DNA of 11,050 nucleotides from the NCBI GenBank assembly GCA_036012155.1, contig DASCOT010000001.1, positions 1-11,050 on the forward strand, written 5' to 3'. Both the position numbers and the translations under genes were made by a program. Under the pieces are notes generated by a model. The model saw nothing but the letters and a program-made list of their open reading frames with translations, was not told the origin of the DNA and made no database searches. This DNA is from DASCOT01 sp036012155. GTDB taxonomy: Bacteria > Acidobacteriota > UBA890 > WLXD01. Shown piece after piece: positions 7,698 through 11,050 of this stretch. Positions within the stretch are counted from its first letter, which is position 1. Each line of letters opens with the position of its first letter.

Positions 7698-7704
7698 GTA
7701 CGAT
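7698..7704 (+). promoter_or_regulatory. Candidate -10 region upstream of tpa
   Basis: GTACGAT in the 56 bp between the metallopeptidase stop and repeat copy B repeats the heptamer found before the amidohydrolase gene (2299-2305). Its last six bases resemble a -10 box. No -35 at good spacing is visible; the nearest TTG is only 14 bp away. If real, it would transcribe tpa with the non-coding xsc remnant as its leader. Confidence 0.2.
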
Positions 7705-7706
7705 TG

Positions 7707-7795
7707 ACCTGCCGGCGGCGCCCTTCCGCCGTGACGCAATGGCAACACCGACCCGTCATCTGGACAAGTACGCGCACCTGGATCTGAACGAATGA
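7707..7795 (+). pseudogene. Remnant of the xsc 3' end, fused to the tpa start
   Basis: In the xsc frame this stretch reads DLPAAPFRRDAM... through HLDLNE and stops at TGA 7793-7795, overlapping the tpa ATG (7792-7794) in an ATGA arrangement. It has no start codon or upstream xsc body and is not a gene. It looks like the end of an xsc copy whose original junction with tpa was translationally coupled. It still supplies the leader and ribosome-binding region of tpa (GGAT about 9 bases before the ATG). Confidence 0.75.
7714..7789 (+). repeat. 76 bp perfect direct repeat, copy B (in front of tpa)
   Basis: This is the second copy of the xsc terminal 76 bp, exactly 1863 bp downstream of copy A and two bases before the tpa start codon. 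It no longer codes for protein, yet shows no mismatch to the coding copy. That points to a recent duplication, gene conversion between copies, or an assembly effect. Confidence 0.95.
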
Positions 7796-9180
7796 CCGAC
7801 ACACCCGCTCCGCTTGCCGCCCACGATGCCTACGACATCGTCGAAAAAGACAAGAAGCACCTTTGGCATCACCTTCTCCAACACAAGGTCCTGGAGGAGC
7901 ACGACCCGAAGATCTTCGTCGAGGGTACCGGCGCTCGCCTGCGCGACATCGAGGGGACCGAGTACCTGGATGCGTCGTCCGGCGGCGTGTGGTGCGTCAA
8001 CGTCGGGTACGGCCGCGAAAGCATCGCCGAGGCGATCCGCGACCAGCTCGTGAAGCTACCCTACTATGCGGGCGTGGCCGGCACCGTGCCCGCTGCGGAG
8101 TTCGCAGATGAGCTGACGGATCTACTGCCGGGCCTCGATCGCGTCTTTTTCGCTTCCAGCGGCTCCGAGGCCAACGAGAAAGCGTTCAAGATAGTCCGCC
8201 AGATCGCCCACCTGAACGGCCACGACAAGCACAAGATCCTGTACCGCGACCGCGACTATCACGGAACCACGATCGCCTGCCTCGCCGCCTCGGGTCAGCC
8301 CGAGCGTAAAGAGGCGTACGGTCCGTTTCCCGACGGATTCGCAGGGATACCACACGCGCTGTGTTATCGGTGCCCGTTCGGGAAGTCGTATCCGAGCTGC
8401 GACCTCGAGTGCGCACGCTCTCTCGAAGATGCGATCGTCGAAGAGGGACCCGACAAGGTCGGCGGCGTCATTCTCGAATCGATCACCGCGGGAGGCGGTG
8501 TTATCCCCCCGGTCGATGAGTACTACCCCGTCGTCCACGACATCTGCGAGAAGTACGGCGTCGTTCTGATCATCGACGAGGTCGTTTGCGGCTTCGGGCG
8601 CACCGGGACGATGTTCGGCTTCGAGCACTACGACTTCGCGCCCGATATCGTCACGATGGCGAAGGGCATTGCGAGCGCTTACGCGCCGATCTCGGCCACG
8701 GCCGTGCGCGGCGAGATCTTCGAAGCCTTCGTCAACGACCCGAACGCTCCGCTCGACTACTTCCGCGACATCAGCACGTACGGCGGCTGCACCGGCGGCT
8801 TCGCTGCCGGGCTCGAGAACTTGCGCATCATGGAGGAGGAGGCGCTGGTCGAGAACGCCCGCGTCGTCGGCGCGTACCTCCTCGACCACCTCCGTGAGCT
8901 CGGCGACCACCCGCACGTCGGGGACGTGCGCGGCAAAGGCCTCTTCGCCGGTGTGGAGATGGTTGCCGACGAAGCCACGAGGGAGCCGCTCGGCGAGGAG
9001 GCGATGGGTGCGGTCATGCGCTGCATCACTGCGGAGGGCGTGCTCGTCGGGCGGACGAACCGGGCTGTGCCTGGCCACAACAACACGGTGAACATAGCTC
9101 CGCCGCTCATCGTGACGAAATCAGACGTCGACGAGATCGTCGCGGCCGTGAAGGTCGGGATCGAGAAGGGGCTTCAGTAG
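7792..9180 (+). CDS. tpa: Taurine:pyruvate aminotransferase
   Basis: This 462-residue, fold-type I, class III PLP-dependent aminotransferase (EC 2.6.1.77) transfers the amino group of taurine to pyruvate, giving sulfoacetaldehyde for Xsc and L-alanine. Landmarks are the N-terminal LWHHLLQH (24-31), SSGGVWCVNVGYGR (62-75), the cofactor phosphate loop SSGSEAN (122-128), IIDEVVCGFGRTG (260-272, with D262 contacting the PLP ring) and the Schiff-base lysine in MAKGI (K291). The cysteine-rich CYRCPFGKSYPSCDLEC (191-207) and DHPHVGDVRGKG (372-383) recall the Bilophila-type Tpa and set it apart from generic omega-transaminases. The length is normal. The start is fixed by similarity and by the ATGA overlap with the xsc remnant. 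It is separated from xsc by the metallopeptidase gene. The next gene starts 48 bp downstream. A close relative acting on beta-alanine or another amine is the main alternative. Confidence 0.92.
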   Translation: MTDTPAPLAAHDAYDIVEKDKKHLWHHLLQHKVLEEHDPKIFVEGTGARLRDIEGTEYLDASSGGVWCVNVGYGRESIAEAIRDQLVKLPYYAGVAGTVPAAEFADELTDLLPGLDRVFFASSGSEANEKAFKIVRQIAHLNGHDKHKILYRDRDYHGTTIACLAASGQPERKEAYGPFPDGFAGIPHALCYRCPFGKSYPSCDLECARSLEDAIVEEGPDKVGGVILESITAGGGVIPPVDEYYPVVHDICEKYGVVLIIDEVVCGFGRTGTMFGFEHYDFAPDIVTMAKGIASAYAPISATAVRGEIFEAFVNDPNAPLDYFRDISTYGGCTGGFAAGLENLRIMEEEALVENARVVGAYLLDHLRELGDHPHVGDVRGKGLFAGVEMVADEATREPLGEEAMGAVMRCITAEGVLVGRTNRAVPGHNNTVNIAPPLIVTKSDVDEIVAAVKVGIEKGLQ

Positions 9181-9214
9181 AGGGTGTAACGAACCAAGCA
9201 CACCATCGAGCGGC

Positions 9215-9220
9215 TAGAAT
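9215..9220 (+). promoter_or_regulatory. Candidate -10 element for a near-leaderless sulfatase transcript
   Basis: TAGAAT matches the -10 consensus at five of six positions and ends 8 bases before the sulfatase ATG. Transcription from it would start at or just before the start codon, giving a leaderless message. No Shine-Dalgarno sequence is seen in front of this ATG, which agrees with that idea. No clear -35 hexamer is present. Confidence 0.35.
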
Positions 9221-9228
9221 CCCGCCTC

Positions 9229-10617
9229 ATGCCCAGATCCGTGCTTGCCCCGATCGTCGTCTGCGCGGCCATGCTTCCCGGGAACACATCGCCGCCCGCG
9301 GTCTCGCCGACCGACCTCCCGAACATCGTTATTCTGTTCGCCGACGACCTCGGCTACGGCGACCTCGGCACCTACGGCCACCCGACCATCCGCACCCCCA
9401 ACCTCGATCGCATGGCGGCCGAGGGCATGAAGTTCACGCAGCTCTACGTCGGCGCCTCGGTATGTACGCCGAGCCGCGCTGCATTGATGACAGGGCGCCT
9501 GCCGATCCGAAGCGGGATGGCCAACGACCGCTTCCGGGTGATCTTTCCGCCCTCCGATGGAGGCTTGCCGGATTCCGAGCTGACGATCGCGGAGGCGCTG
9601 AAGGCCGCAGGCTACGCGACCGGCATCTTCGGCAAGTGGCATCTCGGCCACCGGCCCCAACACCTGCCGCCGAACCACGGTTTCGACGAGTACTTCGGCG
9701 TGCCGTACTCCAACGACATGAGCGCTGTGCTCTCCCCGCAGCTAGCCGAGCGCGGCTACACGGCGCTGCCGCTGGTACGTGGCCTGGAGACCATCGAGGA
9801 GGAACCTGATCAGCGCACGCTCACCCGCCGCTACACGGAAGAAGCGATAGGGTTCATCCGCCGGCACCGTGGGCGACCGTTCTTCCTCTATCTACCCCAC
9901 ACCTTCCCTCATGTACCGCTGTTCGCTGGCGAGGAGTTCGAGGGCAAGAGCCCGCGCGGGCTGTATGGCGACGTGGTCGAAGAGCTCGACTGGAGCACCG
10001 GCGAGATTCTGGCGACACTGCGCGAGTCGGGCCTGGACGAAAACACGCTTGTGGTCTTCACCAGCGACAACGGCCCGTGGATCACCCAGGAGCTCGAGGG
10101 CGGCTCCGCCGGGTTGCTGCACGACGGTAAGGGCACGACCTGGGAAGGCGGCATGCGCGTGCCCGCGCTGGCCTGGTGGCCGGGCACCATCGAAGCGGGG
10201 CTCACCTCCACGGCGTTGGCTACGACCATGGATCTTTATGCCACCGCGTTGGCTCTCGCCGGCGTCCCCCTGCCCGCCGATCGCATCGTCGACGGTGTGG
10301 ATCTGACGCCGGTGATGAGAGGCGAGCGCGAACAGGTGCGAGACGTCGTTTACTACTATCGAGGGACGCGCCTCTTCGCCGTACGCAGGGGCCCCTGGAA
10401 GCTGCACTTCATCACCCAATCAGCGTACGTCGGCGACCAGCCAGTGGCCCACGACCCGCCGGCCCTCTACAACGTCGAGGAGGATCCCGCCGAACGGTTC
10501 GACGTCGCCTCCGATCATCCCGAGCTGATCGCCGACCTGGTGTCGATCGTCGAGGAGCACCGAGCGGGTCTCGTGCCGGTGCCGACACAACTCGATATCC
10601 CCACGTGGCGGCAGTAG
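9229..10617 (+). CDS. Secreted arylsulfatase A-like sulfatase
   Basis: This is a complete 462-residue type I sulfatase that would remove sulfate from organic sulfate esters. A short hydrophobic leader (about residues 4-16) suggests export. Active-site elements are all visible: ILFADDLGYGD (metal Asp at 39-40), the formylglycine motif C79-T-P-S-R83 followed by AALMTGR, GKWHLGH (K136, H138), LPHTFPH (H224, H227), FTSDNGP (D280, N281) and DGKGTTWEGGMRVP (K301). The HLGHRPQHLPPNHGFDEYFG stretch and the overall order resemble the arylsulfatase A / galactosamine-6-sulfatase branch. It must be matured by a formylglycine-generating enzyme encoded elsewhere. It starts 48 bp after tpa with its own candidate -10 box. 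It is distinct from the sulfatase at the left edge (CTPSR versus CTPTR). The substrate is not determinable from sequence. Confidence 0.94.
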   Translation: MPRSVLAPIVVCAAMLPGNTSPPAVSPTDLPNIVILFADDLGYGDLGTYGHPTIRTPNLDRMAAEGMKFTQLYVGASVCTPSRAALMTGRLPIRSGMANDRFRVIFPPSDGGLPDSELTIAEALKAAGYATGIFGKWHLGHRPQHLPPNHGFDEYFGVPYSNDMSAVLSPQLAERGYTALPLVRGLETIEEEPDQRTLTRRYTEEAIGFIRRHRGRPFFLYLPHTFPHVPLFAGEEFEGKSPRGLYGDVVEELDWSTGEILATLRESGLDENTLVVFTSDNGPWITQELEGGSAGLLHDGKGTTWEGGMRVPALAWWPGTIEAGLTSTALATTMDLYATALALAGVPLPADRIVDGVDLTPVMRGEREQVRDVVYYYRGTRLFAVRRGPWKLHFITQSAYVGDQPVAHDPPALYNVEEDPAERFDVASDHPELIADLVSIVEEHRAGLVPVPTQLDIPTWRQ

Positions 10618-10632
10618 CGGATGGGAAATATC

Positions 10633-10682
10633 AGGCGCGTGCGGACGCGGACCGATCGTCGTGCGGGTTTTTCGGCGCGCCT
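10633..10682. terminator. Possible bidirectional terminator between convergent genes
   Basis: The short gap between the sulfatase and receptor stops holds a perfect 7 bp inverted repeat, AGGCGCG (10633-10639) and CGCGCCT (10676-10682). Within its long loop a weaker stem (GCG-ACG / CGT-TGC) is followed by GGG and five T residues (10668-10672). The location is right for a shared terminator, but the hairpins are imperfect. Confidence 0.25.
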
Positions 10683-11050
10683 CAGAAGCGCACCCGAACC
10701 CCGCCGTTGACGACGCGACCTTCTACTGGCGCCCAGGCATCGACGGTCCACCGGCCGTCGAGCCCGCGGGCGGGAAGCAGCACCGGGCCGTCGCTCGACT
10801 GACGCACGTTGGTGAGGTTCTCACCGTTGATGAAGACGCTCCATGACCCGAGCCGTTTCTCGGCAAGGACGCCCAGGATCACGTAGGGCTCGCTGCGGGC
10901 GCGGTATGGGTCGGCCTCGAGACTCTGCCGGCCCGTGTAGTAGACCTCGACACCGACACGTCCCGGCTCGCCCTCCGCCATAGCGACGAGCCCGGCGCTG
11001 TGGCGTGGCGTCAGCGGGACGTCGCGGACAACACCTCGCTCGATGTCGCG
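10682..11050 (-). CDS. TonB-dependent outer-membrane receptor, C-terminal end (runs off right edge)
   Basis: The frame is open from the right edge to the stop at 10682-10684 and gives the last 122 residues of a TonB-dependent receptor beta-barrel. Visible signs are alternating barrel strands, LTPRHSAGLVA near the edge, EVYYTGRQSLEADPYR, a turn of the INGENLTNVRQ type that is usual in the final strands of these receptors, a GLDGRWTVDAWAPVEGRVV segment, and the C-terminal VRVRF with the terminal Phe needed for outer-membrane insertion. It would import a siderophore, vitamin, glycan or peptide fragment; the ligand cannot be inferred. The gene converges on the second sulfatase with a 64 bp gap. 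An ATG at 10981 is internal, because the frame continues upstream through barrel sequence. Confidence 0.9.
   Translation of the reverse strand, partial: RDIERGVVRDVPLTPRHSAGLVAMAEGEPGRVGVEVYYTGRQSLEADPYRARSEPYVILGVLAEKRLGSWSVFINGENLTNVRQSSDGPVLLPARGLDGRWTVDAWAPVEGRVVNGGVRVRF

Noticed and set aside
5851..7789. Composite transposon or insertion sequence interpretation of the repeat-flanked unit
   Set aside because: There is no transposase or integrase, no terminal inverted repeats, and no short target-site duplication. The repeat is part of a host gene (xsc), which fits homologous recombination or duplication better.
6782..7804. A 340-codon minus-strand frame opposite the metallopeptidase gene, whose start resembles that of another minus-strand frame at 5408-5941
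   Set aside because: The shared sequence is simply the reverse complement of the 76 bp repeat; neither frame has recognisable protein features.
7792..9180. Generic omega-amino acid:pyruvate or 4-aminobutyrate aminotransferase
   Set aside because: The cysteine-rich CYRCPFGKSYPSCDLEC segment, the SSGGVWCVNVGYGR motif and proximity to xsc favour taurine:pyruvate aminotransferase, although substrate overlap cannot be excluded.

Overview
The window looks like a piece of chromosome from a GC-rich, Gram-negative, heterotrophic bacterium. The evidence is the C-terminal end of a TonB-dependent outer-membrane receptor, lipoprotein-type signal peptides, codons rich in G/C at the third position, and secreted sulfatases. 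The phylum cannot be fixed from sequence alone. An Acidobacteriota/Gemmatimonadota-like or marine, host-associated lineage is my guess. No rRNA, tRNA, CRISPR array, integrase or transposase gene was seen.

Layout from left to right: (1) the N-terminal part of a secreted sulfatase on the minus strand, running off the left edge; (2) a divergent intergenic region of about 214 bp; (3) an AGCS-type sodium:amino-acid symporter; (4) a lipoprotein amidohydrolase of the YtcJ type; (5) xsc, sulfoacetaldehyde acetyltransferase; (6) a secreted gametolysin-like (M11) zinc metallopeptidase with a C-terminal bulb-type lectin domain; (7) tpa, taurine:pyruvate aminotransferase; (8) a second, complete secreted sulfatase; (9) convergent with it, the last 122 codons of a TonB-dependent receptor that enters from the right edge.

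The functional core is taurine dissimilation. Tpa moves the amino group of taurine to pyruvate, giving sulfoacetaldehyde and alanine. Xsc then makes acetyl phosphate and sulfite. The symporter may import taurine or handle alanine, and the exported amidohydrolase may free taurine or another amine from an amide; both ideas are inference. With sulfatases on both sides, the window reads as an organosulfur-scavenging neighbourhood. Alanine dehydrogenase, phosphotransacetylase, sulfite oxidation/export genes and the formylglycine-generating enzyme are not in the window.

The most striking structural feature is at the xsc/tpa junction. The last 76 bp of xsc coding sequence (5851-5926) recur without a mismatch at 7714-7789, directly in front of tpa. 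The metallopeptidase gene lies between the two copies. The second copy ends in an ATGA stop/start overlap with tpa, as expected of an ancestral xsc-tpa junction. Just after the real xsc stop there is a diverged, same-register copy of the tpa start (25 of 32 bases identical). The metallopeptidase gene therefore appears to have been placed inside a formerly contiguous, translationally coupled xsc-tpa pair. It also uses AGG/AGA arginine codons far more than its neighbours.
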